Source: Hartmannibacter diazotrophicus (GTDB taxonomy: Bacteria; Pseudomonadota; Alphaproteobacteria; Rhizobiales; Pleomorphomonadaceae). From it: a stretch of 64,000 nucleotides of DNA. Positions 8,728 through 15,802 of the stretch are shown piece by piece. How positions within the stretch are numbered: position 1 is the stretch's first letter; every line of letters starts with the position of its first letter. The DNA is taken from positions 1,114,550-1,178,549 of the forward strand of contig NZ_LT960614.1 of assembly GCF_900231165.1 (NCBI RefSeq). The letters run 5' to 3'. The position numbers were made by a program, and so were the translations under genes. The notes beneath the pieces are model-generated. The model was not told the origin of the DNA and ran no database searches. It saw only the letters and a program-made list of their open reading frames with translations.

Positions 8728-9623
8728 CGCGCCGCGACCCTGTCGGGATAGAGACGCGAGGCGAGTTCGTAGGCAGCCTCCGGCGTGCGCGGTCCGAAGC
8801 CGAGCAGGTAGTTGCCGTCCATGGCGATGAGATTGTTGGTGGCTGCGGCCGGCGTCGTCCGGAAGGCCGGCATGGCGAAGGTTTCCTTCGCGTCGGCCGC
8901 GTGTTCGCCCCGCCGCATCATCAGGATGACGTCCGGCGCGGCAGTCAGGATGGCTTCGTCCACCATCCCCTTGTAGCCGGAAAAGCCGTCGGCTGCGTTG
9001 ATCCCGCCGGCGAGGCCGATCATCGCGTCGGCGGCCGTGTCCTTGCCGGCCGCCATGATTCGCCCGCCCGCCACGGAGAGCACGAAGAGGACGCGCTTGC
9101 GCTCCCCGTCGGGAACGGTGGCGACGGTCTTCTCAAGATCGGCGAAATGGTCGGCGACGGCGCTTGCCAGCCGCTTTGCCTCAGCGTTCTTGCCGACCGC
9201 ATGGCCGACGGCCTCGATCTTTTCGTCGATGCCCTCCGGCGTCGGGTCGTTGGGAATGATTTCCACCGGAACGCGGCTTTCGCGCAGGATGTCGAGAACG
9301 GTCGCGGGGCCGGACCCCTCCTCGGCGAGGATCAGATCGGGGCCTGTGGAGAGGACGCCTTCGGCGGCAAGCTGGCGCATGTAGCCGACCTGCGGCAGCT
9401 TCGTTGCCTGCGGCGGATAAAGGCTTGTGGTGTCGACGGCGACGACGCGCTCTCCGGCACCCAGCGCATAGAGAATTTCGGTGACGGCCCCGCCGACGGA
9501 GACGATGCGCTCCGCGCCGGGATGGGCCTCGCCGGCCCGGGCCGTGCCCTCGCCGCCCGCGATCAGGAGGCCGAGCGGCAGCGCCAGCAGCAGGCTGCTC
9601 ATGTCTCGTCTGCGAAGTTTCAT
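8724..9623 (-). CDS. hmuT: Periplasmic heme-binding protein HmuT
   Basis: A 299-residue periplasmic protein with a signal peptide at the start (MKLRRRDMSSLLLALPLG and following) and a class III substrate-binding fold: IVSVGGAVTEILYALGAGERVVAVD, then the long backbone helix, then APDVILMMRRGEHA. It delivers heme from the outer-membrane receptor to HmuUV. The ATG at 9623 is chosen because GAGGAG sits 7 nt upstream; an ATG ten codons earlier lacks this. It is the first gene of hmuTUV, divergent from hmuR. Confidence 0.9.
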   Translation of the reverse strand: MKLRRRDMSSLLLALPLGLLIAGGEGTARAGEAHPGAERIVSVGGAVTEILYALGAGERVVAVDTTSLYPPQATKLPQVGYMRQLAAEGVLSTGPDLILAEEGSGPATVLDILRESRVPVEIIPNDPTPEGIDEKIEAVGHAVGKNAEAKRLASAVADHFADLEKTVATVPDGERKRVLFVLSVAGGRIMAAGKDTAADAMIGLAGGINAADGFSGYKGMVDEAILTAAPDVILMMRRGEHAADAKETFAMPAFRTTPAAATNNLIAMDGNYLLGFGPRTPEAAYELASRLYPDRVAAR

Positions 9624-9645
9624 CAATGGCTCCTCACGCACATTG

Positions 9646-9666
9646 GAATGCATGCAAAATGCATTC
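9646..9666. promoter_or_regulatory. 8-bp inverted repeat in hmuT leader
   Basis: GAATGCAT and ATGCATTC form perfect arms separated by five bases, 23-43 nt upstream of the hmuT ATG. The position fits either an operator near the transcription start or an mRNA hairpin before the ribosome binding site. No known iron-regulator consensus matches it exactly. Confidence 0.35.
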
Positions 9667-9730
9667 GATCATCAACTTAGAACGTTGAATTTAAAAAGAT
9701 TCCAATGTTTCACGACTGCAAAACAATTTC

Positions 9731-9758
9731 TTGACTCAGATACTCATATTTAAATACT
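9731..9758 (+). promoter_or_regulatory. Probable hmuR promoter with IRO/RirA-type box
   Basis: A -35-like TTGACT (9731-9736) and a -10-like AATACT (9753-9758) are 16 bp apart. Overlapping the -35 is TGA-N9-TCA (9732-9746), the IRO-box consensus recognised by the iron-responsive repressor RirA in rhizobia (established knowledge). The surrounding 100 bp are AT-rich compared with the genes. The likely result is repression of hmuR, and possibly of divergent hmuT, when iron is plentiful. Confidence 0.55.
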
Positions 9759-9868
9759 GACGCAAGCACCACCGAACAGGAACGCCTGTGACCCGCATCT
9801 GGCGACCAGCCGGACAGGGGCTCTTTGCGGCGGTTCGGAGTGGCTTAAGTGTGGCTTGGGGGTATGGG

Positions 9869-11950
9869 ATGTCGGATCGTTTTTTGAAGGGGTGGCTTTT
9901 GACCACGGCGTTGGCAGGAAGCCTGGGAGTTGCCGGCACCGCGCCGGCTTTCGCGCAGGAGGCCGAAGCGGCGGGGCAATGCAAACCGGGCGTCGATTGT
10001 CCGACCGCGGAGGAGATCCTTCTCGACACGATCACCGTCTCGGTGAACCGCACCAAGAAGGCGCCGGTCAACACGCTGGCGTCGGTGAGCGTCGTTCGCC
10101 TCAATGACGACGACACGCGGCCTGCCGCCACGACCTATTCCGATATCTTCAACGGCATGCCGGGCGTGACCGCTCGCATGGATGGCGACGATCCGGGTGC
10201 GTCGGTGAACATTCGCGGTCTGGAGGGCTTCGGCCGCGTCGCCATGATCATCGACGGCGCGCGCCAGAACTTCCAGCAGACCGGACACGGCCCGAACGGG
10301 GCCTTCTATCTCGACCCGAGCCTGCTCGACGAAGTGACGGTGATGCGCGGCCCGGTCGCCAATGCCTACGGCTCCGGCGCCATCGGCGGTGTCGTCTACA
10401 TGCGCACGATCAGCCCGAGCGACTTCCTGCATGACGACGAGACCTGGGCGGCCAAGAGCAGGACGGTCTTCGGCACCAACGGCGCGAAGGCGGAAACGGG
10501 CCTGACCGGCGCCTATCGCATTTCGGATGCCTTCTCGGTTCTCGGCAGCTTCAATGTCGATCGGAGCAGCGACTTCAAGGATGGCGACGGCGACAAGGTC
10601 TACAACAGCGGCGAGCGTATCCATGCCGGCCTTCTGAAGGCGGAGATCAAGCCAGCCGATTTTCACACCGTCACGCTCGGCTATCTCGGCAACCAGTTCG
10701 ACTACGACACGGGCGCTGAGACGGCGACGCAATACGACACCAGCGTCTACGAGCAGGTGGCGAGCGCCCGCTGGGAATACGACAACCCAGACGACCGCCT
10801 CTTTAACATCGATGCGTCGGTCTTCTACACCGGCACCAAGAAGGACGAGACTTACCTGACCGGAGCCAATGTCGGTCTCGGGCGTTCCTTCGATATCGAC
10901 ACCGCCGGCTTCAATATCGCCAACACCTCGCGCTTCGAGGCGGGCGGTCTTGCCCATGCCGTGACGATCGGTGGCGATTTCTTCCAGGACGACGTCGAAA
11001 CATGGGACGAGGCCGGGGCCGGCGGCGATCTCTATACGCCGTCGGGCAAGCGCAAGGCCTACGGCGCCTTCATCGAGGACGCGGTCAGCTACTCCAACTG
11101 GCTGGAGGTCATCGGCGGGCTGCGTTTCGACGGCTACACCCTCGACAGCAGCGCAGCCTCCACGGACGGCTCGCGCCTCTCGCCCAAGATCACCGTCGGC
11201 GTGAAGCCCTTCGAGGAGACCGTCGCGGCCGGCCTGCAGATCTACGGCTCCTACGCCGAAGGCTACCGCGCGCCCTCGACCACGGAGACACTGATCACCG
11301 GCACGCATCCGGGCTTTGCGAGCTTCAACTTCCTGCCGAACCCGAACCTGAAGCCCGAGACGGCCCACAACTTCGAGATCGGTGTGAACTATGCCCGAAA
11401 TGGCATCTTCACCGCCGACGACAAGCTGCGCCTCAAGGCGGCCTGGTTCCACAACCGCGTCGACAACTTCATCGATGCCGATTTCAACTTCACGGGAAAC
11501 TGGGCGACCTCGACCTACCAGTATGTCAACATCGGCGAGGGCACGCTGAAGGGCTTCGAGATCGAGGGCATGTATGACGCCGGCGCCTATTTCGGCGGAA
11601 TTTCGGCCTCGGTGATCGACGGCACCAACGAGGACACCGGCGAGGCGCTGGCAACCGTTCCCGCCGCCAAGATCGTCACCACGGCCGGCATGCGGTTCCT
11701 GGAGCGGCGGCTCAGCCTCGGCGCGCAGCTGGAATCGGTTTTCGCCCAGGATGACGTGCCCTCGACCGTCAGCCCGAGCGATGCCTACAATCTGGTGAAC
11801 CTCTTTGCGAGTTGGCAGGCGACCGACAACCTCTCGCTGGGTCTTGAGGTCAAGAACCTCCTGGACGAGACCTACACCGAGTATCTCTCGGACCAGCCGA
11901 GCGCCGGCGTCACCGTGCTGTTCTCGCTGAACGCCCGTCTCGGGGGCTGA
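9869..11950 (+). CDS. hmuR: TonB-dependent heme receptor HmuR
   Basis: About 693 residues from the preferred ATG at 9869: signal peptide (WLLTTALAGSLGVAGTAPAFA), TonB box DTITVSVNRT, plug domain with VNIRGLEGFGRVAMIIDGAR and VMRGPVANAYGSGAIGGVVY, then a 22-strand barrel. Heme-receptor hallmarks are YRAPSTTETL (the FRAP box variant), a His in GTHPG and the NPNL box in PNPNLKPETAHNFE. It imports heme across the outer membrane using TonB. An upstream ATG (9788) would put 27 residues before the signal peptide and is rejected. hmuQ and hutX follow on the same strand. Confidence 0.92.
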   Translation: MSDRFLKGWLLTTALAGSLGVAGTAPAFAQEAEAAGQCKPGVDCPTAEEILLDTITVSVNRTKKAPVNTLASVSVVRLNDDDTRPAATTYSDIFNGMPGVTARMDGDDPGASVNIRGLEGFGRVAMIIDGARQNFQQTGHGPNGAFYLDPSLLDEVTVMRGPVANAYGSGAIGGVVYMRTISPSDFLHDDETWAAKSRTVFGTNGAKAETGLTGAYRISDAFSVLGSFNVDRSSDFKDGDGDKVYNSGERIHAGLLKAEIKPADFHTVTLGYLGNQFDYDTGAETATQYDTSVYEQVASARWEYDNPDDRLFNIDASVFYTGTKKDETYLTGANVGLGRSFDIDTAGFNIANTSRFEAGGLAHAVTIGGDFFQDDVETWDEAGAGGDLYTPSGKRKAYGAFIEDAVSYSNWLEVIGGLRFDGYTLDSSAASTDGSRLSPKITVGVKPFEETVAAGLQIYGSYAEGYRAPSTTETLITGTHPGFASFNFLPNPNLKPETAHNFEIGVNYARNGIFTADDKLRLKAAWFHNRVDNFIDADFNFTGNWATSTYQYVNIGEGTLKGFEIEGMYDAGAYFGGISASVIDGTNEDTGEALATVPAAKIVTTAGMRFLERRLSLGAQLESVFAQDDVPSTVSPSDAYNLVNLFASWQATDNLSLGLEVKNLLDETYTEYLSDQPSAGVTVLFSLNARLGG

Positions 11951-12013
11951 GGCCGGAGCGGACAATCTGCCGAATTCCAGGGATCGGCAGCAGAAACGAC
12001 ACTTGTTGAAGAC

Positions 12014-12078
12014 GCATCGGGATTGATGAAACCGGACCGTGGCCCACCTGAAAGGGATGGGCCCGGTCATCCCGATGC
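12014..12078 (+). other. Long stem-loop between hmuR and hmuQ
   Basis: GCATCGGGAT (12014-12023) pairs perfectly with ATCCCGATGC (12069-12078). Immediately inside, 12035-12046 pairs with 12058-12068 (11 bp with one bulged T). The result is a tall hairpin with a single 11-nt bulge on the 5' side and an 11-nt apical loop. It has no T tail, so it is not a classical terminator. It sits 22 nt before the hmuQ ATG and may protect the hmuR message or tune hmuQ translation. Confidence 0.5.
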
Positions 12079-12099
12079 CAGCGACGGAGAAACCGACAC

Positions 12100-12453
12100 A
12101 TGTATATCGCGATGAACCGCTTCCGCGTCGTTCCGGGCGAAGAGGAAACCTTCGAGGCCGTCTGGCGCAACCGGGAAGGGCGCCTCAAGGACGTGCCGGG
12201 CTACGTCGAGTTCCATCTTCTGAAGGGCCCGAAGGCCGAGGATCACACGCTCTATGCCTCGCACACCATCTGGGCAACCTATGAGGATTTCGTCGCCTGG
12301 ACGAAGTCGGAGGCTTTCCGCCAGGCCCATGCGCGGGCCGGTGAGGGCAAGAAGAACATCTACCTCGGCGGACCGCAGTTCGAGGGCTTCGAGGTCGTGA
12401 TCTCAGAGGACGGCAACGGCGTGCGCCAGGAGCCCATCGCTCCGGCCGCCTGA
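12100..12453 (+). CDS. hmuQ: Heme-degrading monooxygenase, HmuQ/IsdG-like
   Basis: A 117-residue ABM-fold protein: MYIAMNRFRVVPGEEETFEAVWRNR, then GYVEFHLLKGPKAEDHTLYASHTIW, then an FRQAHARAGEG helix. Asn6, Trp and His residues in the usual places match IsdG/HmuQ heme oxygenase-like enzymes, which open the heme ring and release iron in the cytoplasm. A GGAG ribosome site precedes the ATG. Position between the heme receptor and hutX supports the role. In rhizobia such proteins are called HmuQ, HmuD or BhuQ. Confidence 0.85.
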   Translation: MYIAMNRFRVVPGEEETFEAVWRNREGRLKDVPGYVEFHLLKGPKAEDHTLYASHTIWATYEDFVAWTKSEAFRQAHARAGEGKKNIYLGGPQFEGFEVVISEDGNGVRQEPIAPAA

Positions 12454-12485
12454 GCGACCGACCGGCCGTTTCGAAAGGACATGAC

Positions 12486-13019
12486 ATGAGCGCGGTGGAA
12501 ACGGGGCAGCCGGCGGCTGCCGATGGATTGGCGGCGGCCGTTGCCGCCCTTGCGGAAGACCCCGACGGTGTCGTCGAGGCGATTGCCGCGAAGGCTGGCG
12601 TCTCCCCGAGGGTGGTTCTTGACCTCCTGCCCGAGGGGGCGGCCGTCGCCATCCCGGCGGAAAAATTCGCCGATGTCTGGCAGGCGATGACCGGCTGGGG
12701 CGAGGTGCTGTTTCTCGTCCATACCGCCGACATCGTGCTCGAATGCGTCGGCGCCCTGCCGGAGGGTAGCTTCGGCCACGGATATTTCAACATCCATGGC
12801 GACAGCCCGATCGGAGGCCACATCAAGGCCGACCGCTGCGCGGTGATCTATTTCGTCGACCGGGCCTTCCATGGCCGCCGGTCCCTCTCCGTCCAGTTCT
12901 TGAACGGTGAGGGCGAGGCGATGTTCAAGGTCTTCGTCCGCCGCGATTCCGCGCGCGAGCTTCTGCCCGATCAGGTCGCCGCCTTCGAGGCGCTTCGGGT
13001 GGCGACGTCGGCCGCCTGA
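12486..13019 (+). CDS. hutX: Heme utilization cytosolic carrier protein HutX
   Basis: A 177-residue HutX/HuvX family protein: an N-terminal helical part (IAAKAGVSPRVVLDLLPEG), then the beta-rich HutX core with WGEVLFLVHTADIVLECVG, FNIHGDSPIGGHIKADRCAVIYFVDR and a C-terminal MFKVFVRRD strand. HutX proteins bind heme in the cytosol and pass it to a degrading enzyme; here HmuQ, encoded 32 nt upstream, is the obvious recipient. A GAAAGGAC site precedes the ATG. A rho-independent terminator follows. Confidence 0.88.
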   Translation: MSAVETGQPAAADGLAAAVAALAEDPDGVVEAIAAKAGVSPRVVLDLLPEGAAVAIPAEKFADVWQAMTGWGEVLFLVHTADIVLECVGALPEGSFGHGYFNIHGDSPIGGHIKADRCAVIYFVDRAFHGRRSLSVQFLNGEGEAMFKVFVRRDSARELLPDQVAAFEALRVATSAA

Positions 13020-13042
13020 GGAAGGGCGCACGAGCCAAATTC

Positions 13043-13094
13043 GGCCCCGGTCGATCCGCCTGATTGAAACGGGTGCGATTGGCCGGGGCCTTTT
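13043..13094 (+). terminator. Terminator of the hmuR-hmuQ-hutX unit
   Basis: GGCCCCGG (13043-13050) and CCGGGGCC (13083-13090) pair, extended by four more pairs including two wobbles, around a 24-nt loop. TTTT (13091-13094) follows. It lies 24 nt after the hutX stop. Confidence 0.7.
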
Positions 13095-13316
13095 CGTCTC
13101 GTCGCGGGGCATGACCGGTGGCTTGGTCTTCCGGAGGTGGCGGGAATACATCTCGATACAGTCGATTTCCGACATTGCCACTCGCAGCGGTCGCGACAAC
13201 GTAGAAATCCGCGGTCTCCTGACCCGGAAACAGGGACCGCCCACAGGTTTGACGGCGGTCTGACGGCCCGGATCGGCGACGCCCGCCGGGTCGTCAAACC
13301 GCGGCATGAAAAAATT

Positions 13317-13369
13317 CCGATATAGATCTCGATATATCTTGACTTGCGATATATCGAGATCTATATCGG
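13317..13369 (+). promoter_or_regulatory. 53-bp operator-promoter with 22-bp perfect inverted repeat (PadR autoregulation)
   Basis: Arms 13317-13338 and 13348-13369 are exact reverse complements over 22 bp, with a 9-bp spacer TTGACTTGC. The spacer supplies a -35 (TTGACT, 13339-13344) and the right arm supplies TATATC (13362-13367) as -10 at 17-bp spacing. Each arm also holds repeated GATATA/TATATC units, room for more than one dimer. The site ends 5 nt before the padR-like ATG. It is therefore almost certainly an autoregulatory operator; E. coli NfeR/YqjI also binds inverted repeats at its own promoter. Confidence 0.8.
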
Positions 13370-13374
13370 CAATC

Positions 13375-13941
13375 ATGAGACACAAACATTTCGGCGGCCG
13401 TTGCCGTCATCACTCCCAGGAACATGGCCCCACCGATCATCGCGAGGGCCGTCCTCATCACCACCGTGGCGGGCGCGGACGCGGCCGCCTCTTCGACTAC
13501 GGCGAACTGCGGCTGCTGGCTCTGGCGATGTTCGTCGAACAGCCGCGTCACGGCTATGAACTCATCAAGGCCATCGAGGAGCGCTTCGGCGGCAGCTACA
13601 GCCCGAGCCCCGGCGTCATCTATCCGACGCTCTCCTGGCTGGAGGATATGGGCTATATCGAACTGGTCCCGGAGGAGGGCGCCCGCAAGCGCTATCGCAT
13701 CACCGCCGAGGGCGGCGCCTTCCTGGAGGCGAACCGTGCGGCGGTCGACGAACTGCGCTCGCGCGGCGGATCGTCCGAAGGTCGCGGACCTGGCCGCCCG
13801 CCCGCCCCTGTCATCCGGGCAATGGAGAACCTGAAGACCGCCCTTCGGCTGAAGCTGAGGGAAGGGCAACTGGATGACGAAACCCTTCAGAAAATTGCCG
13901 CGGCCATCGATGCGGCGGCACAGACCGTGGAGCGCAGCTGA
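13375..13941 (+). CDS. His-rich PadR regulator, NfeR/YqjI-like
   Basis: A 188-residue protein. Residues 1-30 hold nine His and one Cys (MRHKHFGG start; HHH at 28-30), then an Arg/Gly linker. The PadR winged helix follows: YGELRLLALAMF, RHGYELIKAIEERFGG, SPSPGVIYPTLSWLEDMGYI, then a C-terminal helical dimerisation part. The His-rich head plus the SPSPGVIYPTL motif match E. coli YqjI/NfeR, a repressor released by nickel or iron that controls a ferric reductase gene. Starting at 13375 keeps the ATG outside the operator; an ATG at 13306 would encode the operator itself and is rejected. Its stop overlaps the next start by 1 nt. Confidence 0.87.
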   Translation: MRHKHFGGRCRHHSQEHGPTDHREGRPHHHRGGRGRGRLFDYGELRLLALAMFVEQPRHGYELIKAIEERFGGSYSPSPGVIYPTLSWLEDMGYIELVPEEGARKRYRITAEGGAFLEANRAAVDELRSRGGSSEGRGPGRPPAPVIRAMENLKTALRLKLREGQLDDETLQKIAAAIDAAAQTVERS

Positions 13942-14252
13942 TGAACGACCAGACATCCTCTCCGGCCGCCGCGCGCAGCACCGCCGAGGTGCCGACCGCG
14001 AGCGCCAGCAAGTATCTCCAGCAGCTCTGCAAGCATTTCCAGCACAAGGTCCCGGCGACCTTCAACGCCTACGCCGGGCGGATTTCCTTTCCGGCCGGAG
14101 ACTGCGACCTGAGCGCCGATGACGGCGTGCTGAAAATGACGGTGACCGCCAAGGTCGCCTCCGACCTTGCTCAGTTGCAGGACATCGTCGATCGGCATCT
14201 CGTCCGCTTCGCCTTCCGCGAGGAGTTGAAGGTCGTCTGGCAGAAAGCCTGA
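13941..14252 (+). CDS. DUF2218 domain protein
   Basis: A 103-residue soluble protein with the DUF2218 pattern: ASKYLQQLCKHFQHKVPATF, then GRISFPAGDCDLSADDGVLKMTVTA and a final helix with LVRFAFREELKVVWQ. In other bacteria DUF2218 is found alone or fused to siderophore-interacting ferric reductases, which links it to iron handling; no activity is known. It overlaps the PadR gene by one base, so the regulator and this protein form a two-gene unit. Cys24, His26 and His30 (C-x-H-x-x-x-H) could bind metal, which is inference. Confidence 0.8.
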   Translation: MNDQTSSPAAARSTAEVPTASASKYLQQLCKHFQHKVPATFNAYAGRISFPAGDCDLSADDGVLKMTVTAKVASDLAQLQDIVDRHLVRFAFREELKVVWQKA

Positions 14253-14268
14253 GCGGCGATCCGGTGCT

Positions 14269-14334
14269 TGTCCTGCGACGGTGGATGAAATGTGTCCCCG
14301 TCGGACAAATCCGCGCGCATCGCGCGGCAGGACA
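14269..14334 (+). other. Predicted three-way-junction RNA after the DUF2218 gene
   Basis: Outer stem TGTCCTGC (14269-14276) with GCAGGACA (14327-14334). Inside are hairpin one, TGTCC (14293-14297) with GGACA (14303-14307), and hairpin two, CCGCGCG (14311-14317) with CGCGCGG (14321-14327). G14327 is shared, so one stem loses a pair. It lies 17 nt past the DUF2218 stop in a 152-nt gap. It may end the padR message or form a leader for the next gene. No known riboswitch class fits. Confidence 0.4.
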
Positions 14335-14404
14335 GGGTAGGGAGTGATGGTCCTGGGGCTGTGGTGTATCCGGAGGAGATACGATCGCCGGCAGATCGGA
14401 CCCA

Positions 14405-15589
14405 ATGTCGCTCGGAGAACTGAAATTGCCAATCACTCATCCGCTTCGCAATGTCGGACGCTCAGACGTATGGCACCTGACCAGCAACTATTTTCCGGAT
14501 GTCGATGAAAGCGAGAGGTTCGTCTACCCGCCGCTCAATGATCCCGACCCGCTCGACCGCGCACTCGCGGAGCGCCTGCTCGGCGTCTATTTGCGAATGG
14601 ATGAGCATCAGCAACGGCATATCGAGCCGCAGGATCGTCCGGCTTCGGGCGTCTGGGAGATGTTCAAGCATGAATATCATGGAGAGCTCTACAGGCTCCT
14701 GCATGATCGGGACGTCGATGGCTTGATGCACTACATGCGGGCGGGGTTTCGCAAGGGCATCGCGCAAGGCGTGGGCGGCGGAGAGAACACCTACAATCAG
14801 ATGGTGAATTCGCCGCATGGCGAGGGCAACAGGCTTATTCTCATGAAGGACCGCGCCATCTCCTTGGCAATGGCCATCGGAGCGCTGCCGTATGAGAACC
14901 CGGAACAGGGCATCTACGGCGAGCATTGCGGAAAATCGTTCAGGGAACTGGTGGACCTCATTGAGGCCCGTCTCGGCATCGAGATTGTCCGGCCCAGCAT
15001 CATGGGCATCTATGGCGTTGCGCTTGGAAACGGCCTTCTCGACTTCAAGGCCACCGATGATGCCTACTGCGTCCACCGCATGTCGGCGCTCCTGGGATCC
15101 CGCGAGACGTCCATCGCCGAGATCGGTGGAGGTTTCGGTGGCTCCGCCTTTCAGGCACTGCGATGCGGGTTCCGCCGCTATGCCATCTTCGACCTTCCCA
15201 CCGTCAATCTTCTTCAGGGATATTTCCTCTGCAGGACCTTCGGGCCCGACAACGTCGGAATGTTCGGCGAGGATGCCGACGACCGGATCATCCAGGTCCA
15301 GCCGTGGTGGGAATTCTACAACGAGAAACGCTCCTACGATCTGGTCTACAATCGCGATTCACTGCCCGAGATCCCGGAAAGACAGGCCGTCGATTATCTC
15401 AACGAGATTCGTCGGCGGGAAATACCCTTCCTGTCCATCAATCAGGAAGGAAAGGCGCTCGCAGGCCAGCCGGATCTTCATCAGCTCAGCGTCAATGAAC
15501 TGGCCTCGAACAGCGGCTTGAGCGCCAGGACGAGATTTCCTTACTGGCTGAGGCGGGGCTATGTCGAAGAGACCTATGATCCGGTTTGA
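14405..15589 (+). CDS. Putative sugar O-methyltransferase
   Basis: A 394-residue protein with a helical N-terminal half and a C-terminal class I SAM-methyltransferase fold: motif I is TSIAEIGGGFGGSAFQALRCG (near residue 240) and the acidic strand end is YAIFDLPTVNLLQGYF. This arrangement resembles the putative sugar O-methyltransferase family found in polysaccharide and rhamnan loci. The substrate is not readable, and no glycosyltransferase genes are adjacent. The ribosome site is weak; a GGAGGAG 27 nt upstream is too distant. The ATG at 14405 is the only usable start in frame nearby. Confidence 0.65.
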   Translation: MSLGELKLPITHPLRNVGRSDVWHLTSNYFPDVDESERFVYPPLNDPDPLDRALAERLLGVYLRMDEHQQRHIEPQDRPASGVWEMFKHEYHGELYRLLHDRDVDGLMHYMRAGFRKGIAQGVGGGENTYNQMVNSPHGEGNRLILMKDRAISLAMAIGALPYENPEQGIYGEHCGKSFRELVDLIEARLGIEIVRPSIMGIYGVALGNGLLDFKATDDAYCVHRMSALLGSRETSIAEIGGGFGGSAFQALRCGFRRYAIFDLPTVNLLQGYFLCRTFGPDNVGMFGEDADDRIIQVQPWWEFYNEKRSYDLVYNRDSLPEIPERQAVDYLNEIRRREIPFLSINQEGKALAGQPDLHQLSVNELASNSGLSARTRFPYWLRRGYVEETYDPV

Positions 15590-15730
15590 GCCGCCGTCCA
15601 GTTGTAGCCCTGCGTCGTTGCCGGTCACGCGAGAGCGATGAGCCGGCACGGCGGGCGTTCGTGGCGACGCCCCCGATTGTGCATTGCGGCGAACGAAAGA
15701 ACCGTCGTACCAATAGGCGATGAGGACAAG

Positions 15731-15770
15731 CCCCGTTCCGGCATGATCCGGGACGGGGTCTGGTCGTTTT
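15731..15770 (+). terminator. Probable terminator after the methyltransferase gene
   Basis: CCCCGTTCCGG (15731-15741) pairs with CCGGGACGGGG (15748-15758), 11 bp with one T-G wobble and a 6-nt loop. A T-containing tail TCTGGTCGTTTT follows. It ends 32 nt before the M20 gene start, so it could also act as an attenuator for that gene. Confidence 0.5.
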
Positions 15771-15802
15771 GGTGTCTCCACTTTGGGAGCAGACGGCTCG
15801 CG

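Noticed and set aside
9671..9693. Irr/ICE-like box in the hmu divergent region
   Set aside because: TTAGAAC with GAATTTAA only loosely resembles the Irr consensus; the symmetry is poor.
9845..12070. 741-codon minus-strand open frame across hmuR
   Set aside because: Antisense shadow of the receptor gene; Arg/Val/Gly-rich translation without domains.
13306..13374. Longer start for the PadR regulator
   Set aside because: The extension would be encoded by the operator-promoter itself and is not like any PadR N-terminus.
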